NCBI GenBank assembly: GCA_013407085.1
Contig: JACCGJ010003449.1
Span: forward strand, 37,929 to 101,928
Source of the DNA: Atriophallophorus winterbourni
Lineage: Eukaryota > Platyhelminthes > Trematoda > Plagiorchiida > Microphallidae
Length of the DNA: 64,000 bases
Direction: 5' to 3'
Shown here: one piece after another, positions 53,236-64,000 of the stretch
How the letters are laid out: every line of letters starts with the position of its first letter
How positions within the stretch are numbered: position 1 is the first letter of the stretch
Position numbers and translations under genes: made by a program
Notes under the pieces: model-generated
The model's input: the letters and a program-made list of their open reading frames with translations, nothing else
Database searches by the model: none
Told to the model about the DNA's origin: nothing

Positions 53236-56200
53236 TTAGATTAACGGCTTTTTCCGATACCCAATCACAGCGCATGTTAATGGTTTGCCTGAATTCCCAT
53301 TGGCCAAACTTCCTGGATCGTCCTTGCGGCCCAAATCATCTGTGCCGGTGTGAATAACTAGCCCGAGACCAATGAAATTGTCTGTCGGATCGCGAGCACT
53401 TTTAGACACATACAAATCAAATAGCATGCTGCCACGTGCATCCGTTTCCACGTTGCCAAGGTCGCCTGAATGTCGCATTTCGGAATTGAGGTCACCATGC
53501 AGACTGTCAAAATGATCAAGTTGAATGAAGAATACGTGAAAGTTAATTTTAATGATTAAATGAACAACTTATGTGAGAATATTTCACGGAATTTGAACCG
53601 GAGTTGAGAATTATAGTTTTATATGGAGAGATCAGTAATAAGGTGCTTATTGAAATTTAGTCCTAAAGTTGCAGCAAATATTCGTACACTGTCTTTTAGC
53701 CATCTCTGTCTTTGGAACGTTCAAGTTGTCAGGATGTGTTCAAGTTGGAAATCTCTGCTATGAAAAATCTGGTCATGACCAAGGAACCTTATTTTTGAAC
53801 CAAAAATAGAATAGAATAGTTACTTCTTAAATTCAACCGCAAGAACATTTTGGAACAGACACAAGCTGTCCACTCACCTAAATGATTTAAATATTCTAAA
53901 CAGCAGCAGGACTTAGCATATATCAAGAAAAGAAAGATTCACCGCTTATTCTTCTCCTTTTAAAATCATCCATATATTTGTTGTTGACATCCTACAGTAT
54001 GCACTATTATACTTTGTTTTCATTTATTTTACGTGAGGTTTCAAATAAAATAGTAAGGATAAGCTCTTCGAAATGATCCAACCCCCGTGCTAACCCTCGA
54101 GACCGCTCAAATTCCTTCAGACTTACCACGCTACTGCGAATTGCGCAGTCCACTGTAACAGTTGCACTACAAAAGCTTTATTCGGTGAGGCCACAAATAA
54201 GGATATATTTTCTTTCTCCTTGTTTGGTGTTTTCCGTGCTCTGTTGCTGAAGCACGATCATAGAACGTGAACAGAATGTTTTACCTACGTAATCAATATG
54301 AGTTCAAGGTGAGTATACAAACCATTATCCGGAATGTACTACTCCGCGATATATAGATTTTTGATAATGCGGTTATCATTTCCCGGTCGAAAGAACATAT
54401 TTATTATCGAATAGACTCCTTCTTGTCAATGTGCAAATGTTTTGACCTAATATCATCACTCATCAACGCTGTTGTACAATCAGCTTGAACTAGTACAACA
54501 CTTATCTCAATTGAATATATTGAAATATTTGGATTGTAGCACAGAGGTGATCCCTTGGGCAATCTTTATGGTTCTGAACATTGTGAGAGGGATTGTTACT
54601 TCCGAACCGGACTGTAAAGTTATGTGAAACGGTGTTGAGGCTGCGATCATTTTGCGCGCGCGCCACGTTCATGGTCAACATCGACCAAAGGAGACTCACA
54701 ACAACCCAGTATTGGTCCCTGTTTAATAATATCCATCATAACGATTTCAGATTGCATTTGCTTTCAAATTATAGTTTATCTGTGTATGTACATGTTACAA
54801 GAATGAGTATAACACCATTTTAAAACTTAAAAACAGATTAACTCTCATGGATAAAGCTTTTGTTAGTATACAGCAACTTGATTTTTATCACAAAGCTCGT
54901 GATAAACATGTGTTTAGACACACGTGATTGAACAGGTTAGTCGTACCAGCCTTATCCAACAGTGGCATACAAGCGCTACTTTTTTTTACCATTCCTCCAC
55001 TGTTTCAAGCGCACGAGAATCCTGATCTTGCTGTCTCTACCTGATGAGCGCAAACAGCACAAAACCGGTCGTGGGGTGTGTGTGATGAAAATGCGTGCCA
55101 ATGAATATTTTGGTTCACGGTTATGGGTTTAACCCCATTAAACATGTGTTTGGGCACATGTGATTGAACTGGTTGGTCGTACCAGCCTAATCCAACAGTG
55201 GCATACAAGCGCTATTTATTTACCATTCCTCCACTGTTTCAAGCGCATGCGGATCCTGATTTACTGTCCCTACCTGATGAGTGCAAACAGCACGAAACCG
55301 GTCGTGGGGGGTGTGATGGAAATGCACGCAAATAAATATTTTGCTTGTGAAAGTGTGTTTACTATATATTCACGCTTAAAGTGCAACTGAAAAGAAAAGA
55401 AACCTGGAAGTAAGCCATGAAATCAACAGGATAAAAACACTGCCTTGATAGATACCAACGGTTTAATCTTGCAAGAGATAAACGAATAAATGTTATCGTA
55501 AATGTTCTAACAGTCAAAACAATAAACAAAACGCACCTGAATGTTGGATTCCAATGTCCACCGATTTGCGAACAATTATTGCCAATATCCCCAGTTTCGT
55601 GTATATGAACTCCCAGTTTTTTCGATTTTGGTAAATTTGAAACCTTTCCAAACACGTGAATTTTTCCCTTTGATGTTGGCGTGAAGTAAACTTGCCCTTG
55701 AAATTCCCCAGTAAATGTTGCGACGCCTGTACTTTGGGACTGTGTTGCTGAACAGGATAAAGAACATGTAATATTTGCACACATAATCCTAACAGTGACA
55801 AGATCATTTAGCTTTAAATTCACCACATATCATCGTGTTACCTAATCCTTCAGACAAGTTAATTGAATGATGCACTTGTTTAATAATAAACAATGTTTTA
55901 CGTATCTATTGAAAATTACTTATATTCAATGCATTAGGCTACAAATTACTTCCGGATTGTTGGGTCATTTTCTGATCGCGATTAAACAGGTTTTGTTGTG
56001 CCGAGTGCAGAAACAACTACCTGGTAGAATATAAATTACTTTTTTATTGATCAAGAAATACGAATCTGAAACCATGAATCTTGAATCTTGAATCTTAAAG
56101 TTTAGGTCTGTGAAGTCACTTGATGGAAATATTGAATATTTTTGCTATATAACACAGCTCCACCCAATCAATCCCGAATCGGACTGTTTGGTCATTCGAA

Positions 56201-59200
56201 AAGAAGTGGAACGTGAAAAAATTACGCGATTGTGATGTACATCCATGGTCGACATCGGCCAACAACAACAACAACAACCTAATCAAGCTTATTGACAAAA
56301 CTATTTATACATACTATACATTTATTGTATCCAAATCTCTATTTTTTAGGATTCCCCAATGCCCCCAAAACACTAAGAAAGTGATGTTGAGCGATATCGC
56401 ATACAGAGTGTGATGGTCGGATCGGAAATCCTATTTATTCTCACCTAATTTCATTTTATCAATCCAATATTTATTTCTCTTCCAATTTCCTAAAAAATTG
56501 ACATTCGATCAAATGGTGGGTTCGCTTAGATATTTGTACTGTACGAATCAGCCTAATGTTTCATGCGAAGCCTAAACAAAAAGTTTGCGCTCGACATTGT
56601 TGTACATCGACAAAAGCAACATTGTGTTGTGCACGTTCCAAATTATAAATTATCCCGATACACGAGCGGTCGGATGGATACAATTCATGAGAGTTTAATT
56701 CTGGGAGATTATCGTTCATTCGCGTTTGCGGAAGATGCTCTACTGCATGGACAATTCGATCACAAAACTTTCTGCAATTGGCGTGGTCTAGTGTACAAAA
56801 GTTTACAAAGGCTAGATCGCTAGCTGTTGAAGTCTGTTTCAGCTACTACACGATTACGTGGGGCTGTGTTGATAGGCCATCTCAAAACTTAGACAATGTG
56901 AAACAAATACTATTTAGGATATCGGGATAAATTTGGGATTTATTTTTGTAGTATTAGATTGATGAGCAACGCTATTCTTTGCTCGCCTGTATGAAATTGC
57001 TTCATTAAGGAGCGATTATTTTCCCATTCTTCTACTCACTCGTTTGTTCTTAGAAAGTCACAAACAATTGCCGTTTTTAATCAAAATTGAATGATTGAAT
57101 ATGTCTTTTCGAAAATAGTCGAAATTCCAGCGTTGCATAAGAGTTTATTTAGCTGGTGCATACTGAGAATAAAACCGCTAAACAACGTTAGGCGAGCTGA
57201 CAAATTTATCAAAAGTGGAACACATTTCAATTCTCAAAACTTACTCGTATTTCTAATGCAAAAAATTGAGTGCAATCGGTTAAAGCAGGTTTTGGATAAC
57301 GTCTCACATCTGACACAAGCTTCGTCAGACCAAGGGAAATAGTCAGGACGGGGAACATGACTAAGTAGTAGTCGACCCACCAATGTTTCTACCTCGCCGC
57401 TAAACAGCCAATAGTAAGCCTAAGGGGTATCACGTCACGTCAGTATGACCAGGATCAGTGACATTATAGCTGTAACCGAGACGTAGTTCCATGATCGGGT
57501 GAATGATTGCCTGCTAGCAATTCTCAACATGATCCTGCTTCGGCGAGGCCGCTCAAGAAAGGTGGCGGAGTAGCTGTGAGCGTTTTCACTGCACAATGGT
57601 TTCTGATACATGATTTGAGCTGGAGGATACCATATAGTGTAGCTTGCGCCTGAAATCGAGATAGAACTGCATGCTTGGTGTAATTTACTGCTCATCCACC
57701 TCATCTGACGCCCAAAAAGAAATGTTGCTAGAAATAATGTGTAACGCCGGAAATTTGAGAGGTACCCAACAACCGCCCACAGCTTTAACCAAAAGATTGA
57801 ACTCACAGCAATTACTTGAGTACAAATTCCGCGAGAGGATTAATCTCATTCTCTTCTACAACCACGTAATTACCATCACCCGACAGAGAGGGCCTGACGA
57901 ATCTTCAATCCTAGATTTGACTCTCACATCCGAAGCAACCGTAGTCGAGTCAGTGCAGTATCATAGTCTTCTGGGGCTAAGTGACAACATAGTGTTGTTT
58001 TTTGAATTCATGTGCAGCGCAAGGAGGGCATCTAATGACGTCAAAGTCATCGGAAAGGTTGATTTCTTTGGCTTTCGTGAAGCACTCAAATACTAGAAGA
58101 GAGGCATCTCGATCTTACGAATGCAGAAATTCACTGTTCCAGCCTTTTAATATACATCGGTATGAAAATAGACGAAAACTCAGTCTATTATCCGAAAAGA
58201 AAAGATAGTACATTTTGTTTCAATCTCCGCAGCCGCATTAGAAATTGAATAGCCATGTAAAATTGGGCATGGGCTACACACATGATCAATCGAACAAGTC
58301 CGAAACAAGTTGACGTCCTTAATTCGCGAAGTAAGTAAAGTAAAATCGCCATTGGACGCTGATAGACCAGATAGAATGACATTTTAGGACATTCTACACT
58401 ATTGTGAACAACACGACTAATGTTAAACCAGGAGATTTTCCAGTTCAGACAGCGGACGGATTGACAGATAATGACAGGGATACAGCTGACGCCCTAGCAG
58501 CCTTTTATGTGCAAGTCTTTTATCCAAAGGATGTAACTCTGTCAACACCTTTGCCATGTTCAATAGCGGTGGAAAGCTTAAGTGATGTCGATGTGAATCC
58601 TATGGTTCTGCGAAAGCATCTACGTAGGCTAAACGTTCAAAAATCTCCGGGTAAGACGGAATAACGCCGGTTATTCTGAAGTCATGGGAGCTGGAGTTTT
58701 GCGGCCCAGATTATGATTTATTTATACACAAACTAAATACGGGAATCGTACCAACTGACTGGAAAACCGGAGTTATTACACCAATCTACAAAGGGGGCAG
58801 TCGTTCGATCCGGTTAATTACGCCCCCGTGACGCACCCTTTCAATGTTTGTCTAAAGTATTGGAACGCTAGTATATGAAATCTCATACCATGCACCTCGA
58901 TTTGCCATATATTCCTTTCACAGACACCTCAGCTTGGTATAACTTACTCCACGACTCCTCAAACGATTGGACGCAACGCACTACACGAAGGGAGTTCCGT
59001 ACAAGTTTATTGCTTAGATATATCTAAAGCTTTCGATAGAGTTGATCACTCCTCACAACTTTAGAAGCTGCAAGATGTTGACGTCACTGGAAATTTATTA
59101 ACATGTTTCGCAAGTTACCTGTGTGAACGCAAAGCGAAAGTCAGAATAGATGGCGAAATTTCCCGAAAATGAAGCCACAATGGCGTCCACAAGGTTCATC

Positions 59201-61399
59201 CACTCGTTTACATACCGTTCCTTAATATTTATAACAATAATACCAAAACTGTGAGATTAAACTTTTTCGTTTCGTCGACTATTTAAACCTTGGACGAAGG
59301 TTAACCTCTGTTGGAGGATGCCTAGTTTTACAAATCAGACTTAGATAAGCTGTACCAGGTTCAATTCAAAACAAGAGCCCTTCAACTTCCTCCGCAAATG
59401 TAAAATGGGTTGCAGTTGGGAAACCCGAACCCCCGTTTTTATACATACTTGGCAGTTAAACGCATGATGGAGTATATCGCTAAAAAGATCTCGGTATCTT
59501 GGTTTGCGGGATTTGAAAAACAGTCTGTAGTGCGAGACCGTCTACAACCATGCATGTAGTGTACTCGGATTACTCAGACGAATTTTCGGACGTTTCGTTG
59601 CCAAATTTAATCAACACCTATATACATCCAGATGTGGACTATATACAGTTCAAACTTGACACCATTGACGGAAAAGTCCGCTCTCTTCTCCTCTCCTCCA
59701 CATTAATTTATCATAAGGCATTTTTTAAATGGTATTGGATTGCTATAATTACCCTTTGAGCATCGACTGACTAGACTTGGATTGTGCACTCCTAGATCGC
59801 AGATGTCTCCGAGCTGATTAATCCGGGGCATACCGAATAACCATATGGTAACCACCCACTCAGACACCTTTTTACAATTGGTTCCAATCTCCCGACCCGC
59901 AGTCACAACCTAACTCTTCAAATCCCACATTCCCGATTGAACTGTTCGCAGTCCGTGTATGCTTTTGTGGAAGAGCTTACCGTCAGAAATTGTTTCCTCA
60001 TCAACGAACTGATAATCGAACAAACTTTAGGATCTTTTATGTTGAATAATACTCTGCTGGCCCCAGTTTACTGAAATCCCATACTGGATTCTTCTTACAC
60101 ACATGCATAGAAAAACAAATATACCAAAACATATATTCCCGGTCGGGATTTCCTCCCTCCGTTTATCAATTGGAATTATATTTGCTCCTCCTTTGACGCA
60201 CATGGACGCAAACATTAAAGTAACGATTTGTTTAACTTTCATACATATATCCTATGGTATTGTACAGCTGTTTGATTTTTCACCATACATCTTGAATCCA
60301 TTATCGGTGAACGCAACCTCTCCTTCTCTGAGTTTTATTTTCGCTGTTAGGCTACATCCTCCCTATTAGGATTTATTCACCTATCTATTGCTCAACTACT
60401 AGATCGAAATCACTATACCAGCCACTAACTCTTCTTTATTGACTTACATTCAACCCATTTAAGTTCAAAGTAATTCAAAATTTAAATGGTCTAAAACAAA
60501 TACTTCACAGTCACCATAATAAGGATTGCATAAAAATAACAGATATTTTGTCAGTATCGGAAGTTAGCTTATGTACTTAGGTGCGAGGTTGGATTGTGTC
60601 AACATTTTGTAGCCTTAAGATCTGCTACCACGTACGTCAATGTTAATTGGATGGTTTTGCTGAACAAAATTAGCTCTTCAATATAAAATATATAATGTCC
60701 AGCTTACATTTTACTGAATCAATAATGATTTTGTTAAGTTAGAGCAAAAACTTCAATTACTTTTGATTAAACACATTTCAAGACCCTCCTTAAACAATGA
60801 CATTTTCTAACATAGACCCTGTCACATTTTGCTAGTATATCTACCGTTCCAGTCTTAAACGTATCCGCAGATTTAAATCCTCATATCTTTGTGTGATCGA
60901 TCAATACAAGTTTCAGTTCATAAAATCAATCAAATTTTCAAAAGCATATCCCATTCCATATGTAAATAATATGAACATTGGTTGGTCATTAGGATGGCCG
61001 GTACTGATATCAGTCTTTACCTGAAATGTGTTGGATGTATACGTGTTGGAATACGCAAATGCTGGTCGGTGACATTGGTCCTTGGTGCATGTATGTACCC
61101 AATTTACGAAAAAGGATTGTGAAATTATGTGGTCAAACAGGACTTCGGGTTAAAATTAATCATATTGCATTCACCAAAATTGAATTTATCACTGTAAAAA
61201 TTCTGGCTATTTACGGATACGTGTAAAAATAGCATTTATTTCGATGGAAAAAGACACAGACCAGAATAACGGAAATATTAGTAATGATATAATAGGTGAG
61301 AAAGACAGTAACATTGTGAACTGATGGAAACTTACAAAATCCAGCAGCCAACGTCAGCAGGTAAATTGAGATTAGCGTGAATCGAGGCAACGAAGTCAT
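53236..61399 (-). CDS. SOD: Extracellular Cu/Zn superoxide dismutase
   Basis: Converts superoxide to oxygen and hydrogen peroxide; in parasitic flatworms secreted forms protect against host oxidants. Three exons, 61336-61399, 55537-55747 and 53236-53503, join in phases 1 and 2 to 543 nt and 180 residues. Exon 1 encodes a signal peptide (MTSLPRFTLISIYLLTLAAG). The mature part has the copper ligands His69, His71 (VHIHETGD), His86 (GGHWNP) and His143 (LVIHTGTDDLG), zinc ligands His86, His94, His103 and Asp106 (MRHSGDLGNV), and the disulfide Cys80-Cys169. The electrostatic loop is short. The active-site arginine expected in GxxGSRLACG is absent: the site reads GNSGKPLTC. No copper chaperone domain or membrane anchor is seen. 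Gene spacing is set by two long introns. Confidence 0.92.
55035..55076 (+). ncRNA. Hammerhead ribozyme, copy 1 (core mutated)
   Basis: CTGATGA (55041-55047) and the CCGGTC cleavage site (after 55070) are intact and stem I (TCTAC/GTGGGG) pairs. The conserved GAAA reads AAAA (55061-55064), losing the catalytic G12, and stem II has a C-A mismatch. Predicted inactive. Confidence 0.78.
55267..55310 (+). ncRNA. Hammerhead ribozyme, copy 2 (intact type I core)
   Basis: CTGATGA at 55274-55280; stem II GTGC (55281-55284) pairs with GCAC (55290-55293) around loop AAACA; GAAA at 55294-55297. Stem I CCCTAC (55268-55273) pairs with GTGGGG (55304-55309) through six pairs including one G-U. Predicted cleavage is after C55303 in GGTC. 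Stem III is only ACC/GGT with no loop nucleotides, so the palindrome ACCGGT most likely works between two units as a dimeric hammerhead, as in other small type I ribozymes of repetitive DNA. Confidence 0.85.
55748..61335 (-). other. SOD intron 1
   Basis: 5.6 kb from GTAAGTTT to CCTGTTCAG on the minus strand. It contains a (CAA)n run (56262-56277), an unassigned plus-strand frame of 86 codons (56563-56823; LSRYTSGRMDTIHESLILGD), and the CR1-type LINE remains at 57265-59760. From 59765 to 61335 nothing is recognisable. Confidence 0.7.
57265..59760 (+). mobile_element. CR1-type LINE, heavily decayed, in SOD intron 1
   Basis: Plus strand, antisense to SOD. The 5' part (57265-57460) is shared with 34550-34740. 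The endonuclease follows: MTRISDIIAVTET, with DHGVNDCLLAILNM in the same frame. The frame 57671-58096 contains LGVIYCSSTSSDAQKEMLLE and SILDLTLTSEATVVESV. RT pieces are KSPGKTE at about 58640, LDISKAFDRVDHS at about 59020-59060 and AKVRIDGEI at about 59135. The FADD box is not readable. Stops and frameshifts occur every 100-300 bases. Confidence 0.7.
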
Positions 61400-63970
61400 G
61401 ATAGGTTAAATCTTTTCCATCTACATGCAATTTTCACAACCTATTTATATCCAAGATAATAATAATAATAATAACTTAACCTGAACGAGTGGTGTCCTGG
61501 ATTGTGAATAACAGCACGTAATTTCATTGCTATCATATGCTTTGAACAGTTAAGCTCCTTAAGAACGAAAACAATCAGTTCAAAATTTAAGTCCCTTCCG
61601 GTTAAAACAAAGATTTTGACCGGATTCAACAAACCTTTATAGCTAAACGTAATTAAAGTTTAACCGAAGTGATATAAATGCAATTATTTTCGTTGCAATG
61701 AACATGTAATTTGTTACTCATGAGTTCTATCCGGACAGAAGCTTAGAGAAATATGCAATCATCATCATTTACTTAGAATTAAATCCCGTAATTGGAACCC
61801 AGTTGCAGGCCAGGCTCATAACTGTCACCATTGTGCAACATTTATATGATGATTAAAGGATGGACGGAATTATACTTGCTTTAGTCATGCTTAAATATCA
61901 CTTTTATTGTTTCTGTATAATTCGATCTAGCTTTCCACGTCACCCAAATAAGTCGAAAACGAAAATGGAGGCTCGACTGCATTGTTGATAAAAATAATCC
62001 TGAGCATTCGAAAAGTGAGCATAGCATCTTTCGTGCCTATGAAGAAACCTTCTCACCGATTTTGGGTGAATATGAACACATGAACAGGAAAGCGGTTTTA
62101 TACGTTACAGTATCGTCATTTCTGACAAAATGCCTTCACATCCAGGTAGTCTGATGCTAACCACTGGCTTGTAGGCCGTAGTCTTGATGCGGTTGACTAC
62201 TACCAGCTTCGAATAAAAAGAATTCGAATATTTTACTGGAAATCCGCTAAATAGTTTGCATATTCTCTAACAACAATAAAGCGGGCCAAATAGAACCACC
62301 TTAAAGTCCTCAATTCCACTTCATCGTGGTCATATTTTCCCAGCTTAGGTAGGCATCGCGCGTTCAATGTAACTATATGAGCCTGTAGCGTACATGACCA
62401 TCAAGTATAAATTAAATTTACACTCTTGAATTTCCCCACGAAGGCTGAGTAAAATTATTAACTACAACGCCAAAGCATTTAAATTTTTAATATTAAATCA
62501 ATAAAACTGAAGTTTTAAAGCGCCTGTGCTTTCAATGTTCTTGGTAGTCAGGATCAGGTACAGTGGTTTTTCGCCCGTGTATACTGGAGCAACATATAAT
62601 ATGATTTAAAGTTAACAAACACCCGATGTATACAAATATGCAAGTTAGTTGATGAAAAGGTTAACAGCTAGGAACTATTCAACTATGCGCTGAATCTGAA
62701 GAAATATATTCAAATCTGTCTTATCAGATTATGTCGGTTAACTATATAATGGCGCTCGATAACAGTAACTGCGTTCGTGGTTGGTTTTTGGAAACCTCTA
62801 ACAAGTTAGATAGCGTATACCTGGGCCGGCTTAGCTAGAAACCTTTTATTGATTCAAGATTTACATTGTCCATTGTCTGACACTTGTTCTTTAGAAGAAA
62901 TTTTCCGAAATAATTGACATCTGCGAATTATCATTTGCTATTGGCGCTCAAGAGATAAAACCAAGATGTATGGGTTACTGCTAATCCTAAATGCGATTTC
63001 GAAACGAGCATAAGACGTACTGGATAAGCGTTGGACACTCGTCTACGAAATTAGGGATTTTTAAAAACGCTCTAAGCGTGTGGATAATACCCGTAACACT
63101 AAAAATACAACACAACCCAATTTACTAGTACAGCAGACAACGTGATCACAACAAGCTGATATTTGCCTTCATTATCTTGACCGCCAATAAACTAAAGTTG
63201 AGGTTCTATGGGGGCATAAAAAACGATCACTTTCCATCAATCGTATACAATTGACCATTCGATATGAGATGCGAGCACAGAAGATATTTCGGCACTCTGT
63301 CTGCTTTAATTATATTGGACTATCTCTCATTGTGAACAACAAGATGAAACCACAATTTAACTTAAGTGCTGGCACAATTATCTGCATATTCTTTTTGTTT
63401 GCGTATTTAAACTTCATCTTTGCATCCCAAAGATTTTCAACCTTTCTGCTGTTTCAGCTAAATATTGATTGTCTTTTTATTTAAATCAAAAATCCGCACC
63501 TCACACGTTTTAAAGTAATAATCTTCAAATGGTCCACATGACGGAGCATATTATCAGTACTCATATTCAAACTTTTTCTGTGTGGATTATATAATGGGTA
63601 TATTTCGTTATTAGCTATGTTCGAATATACAATAGAATTTTTTAAGTTAGTTGAAATAATTGTTGTTGACCTTCTTTATAATTGCCGAGCATGGACATGA
63701 TATTCTCATGCTTCCCAGCGTTTACCATGACTAAACAGTCCGATTCGTGCGGAAAAATCTCTCCTGCAGCGCTCACAACGATAGGCACTACTCGGCCGAT
63801 CAGCGGCAGTTGCTCACTGTCCGTGTGACATACGTCGAGCAACTAAAAGTAATATCTGGTCTTCTCAAGCTTAAAGGTAACGCTTTATATACTAGCTCCA
63901 AAGTGAGCTGCCAAAAGCCAGTTCCTCTCAACTCGTAGGATTGATGTCACGAGATCCCACCTATTTTGGA
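61400..63970. other. Upstream of SOD; no gene recognised
   Basis: 2.6 kb of AT-rich sequence upstream of the SOD start. It should hold the SOD promoter and 5' UTR, but no element could be fixed. The minus-strand frame 63642-63842 (LPLIGRVVPIVVSAAGEIFP) is protein-like but unassigned. Short ATA and AAT runs occur at 61457-61475. Confidence 0.4.
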
Positions 63971-63975
63971 AATAA

Positions 63976-64000
63976 CTACTACTACTACTACTACTACTAC
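63976..64000. repeat. (ACT)n microsatellite at the window edge
   Basis: At least eight uninterrupted ACT units, continuing past the right edge. Confidence 0.9.

Larger units (their letters stand above)
54904..55345 (+). repeat. Tandem hammerhead repeats (family C, copies 1 and 2)
   Basis: Two head-to-tail units begin at 54904 and 55140 (period 236; cleavage sites 233 nt apart). Shared blocks are AAACATGTGTTT, TGATTGAAC, GTCGTACCAGCC, TCCAACAGTGGCATACAAGC, CCATTCCTCCACTGTTTC, the ribozyme, and an AAATAAATATTTTG-like end. Direct repeats of this size with one type I hammerhead per unit have the architecture of retrozymes and of the schistosome SM-alpha repeats. Confidence 0.85.
53504..55536 (-). 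other. SOD intron 2
   Basis: 2.03 kb from GTGCGTTTTG to TTTTGACAG on the minus strand. It contains the tandem hammerhead repeats at 54904-55345 in antisense orientation. The rest is AT-rich, with no other recognised feature. Confidence 0.75.

Noticed and set aside
55514..55807. Second and third minus-strand frames across SOD exon 2
   Set aside because: Frame-shifted readings of the exon; only the frame with VHIHETGD joins exons 1 and 3 in phase.

Overview
The window reads as nuclear DNA of a flatworm, most likely a digenean trematode; the species cannot be named from the sequence. The reasons are AT-rich DNA packed with CR1/Jockey-type and RTE-type LINEs, a Penelope-like element with a GIY-YIG endonuclease, a Ty3/Gypsy element, SINE-like repeats carrying schistosome-type hammerhead ribozymes, and genes mixing 31-42 bp micro-introns with kilobase introns. 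There is no CRISPR array, operon or recognisable tRNA/rRNA gene.

Three host genes can be supported. (1) A Greatwall/MASTL mitotic kinase lies on the + strand at 17728-36691. It has 14 exons, all joined in phase to give 739 residues with N-lobe, long inter-lobe insert, C-lobe and C-terminal tail. (2) A single-exon coiled-coil gene, probably DRC12/CCDC153 of the ciliary nexin-dynein regulatory complex, lies on the - strand at 39023-39625. (3) A secreted Cu/Zn superoxide dismutase lies on the - strand at 53236-61399, with three exons giving 180 residues. A fourth gene, a MULE-type transposase on the - strand at 47832-49633, has four exons split by 32-38 bp introns and reads through except for one TGA.

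Layout: 1-0.5 kb, a decayed retro-ORF; 2.6-3.2 kb, short repeats; 3.4-6.95 kb, two CR1/Jockey-like LINEs head to tail; 7-15 kb, nested RTE LINE remains riddled with a ~230-bp SINE (family A); 16-16.7 kb, a GC-richer repeat (family E); 17.7-36.9 kb, MASTL, whose introns hold SINEs, RTE pieces and the Penelope-like element; 36.9-37.4 kb, an RTE 3' end; 39 kb, the coiled-coil gene; 42.2-47 kb, a Gypsy element followed by an inverted partial copy; 47.8-49.6 kb, the MULE; 52.7-55.4 kb, hammerhead-ribozyme repeats, two of them tandem with a 233-nt cleavage-to-cleavage spacing; 53.2-61.4 kb, the SOD gene with a CR1-like LINE in intron 1; 61.4-64 kb, no recognisable gene.

The most interesting signals are the tandem hammerhead (retrozyme/SM-alpha-like) repeats beside SOD exon 2, a 67-bp duplication of a MASTL exon end with its splice donor around a SINE, the phase-preserving 42-bp intron in the MASTL glycine loop, the GC-AG 35-bp intron, the near-intact MULE with micro-introns, a Penelope-like element whose RT core is deleted, and an SOD lacking the usual active-site arginine.
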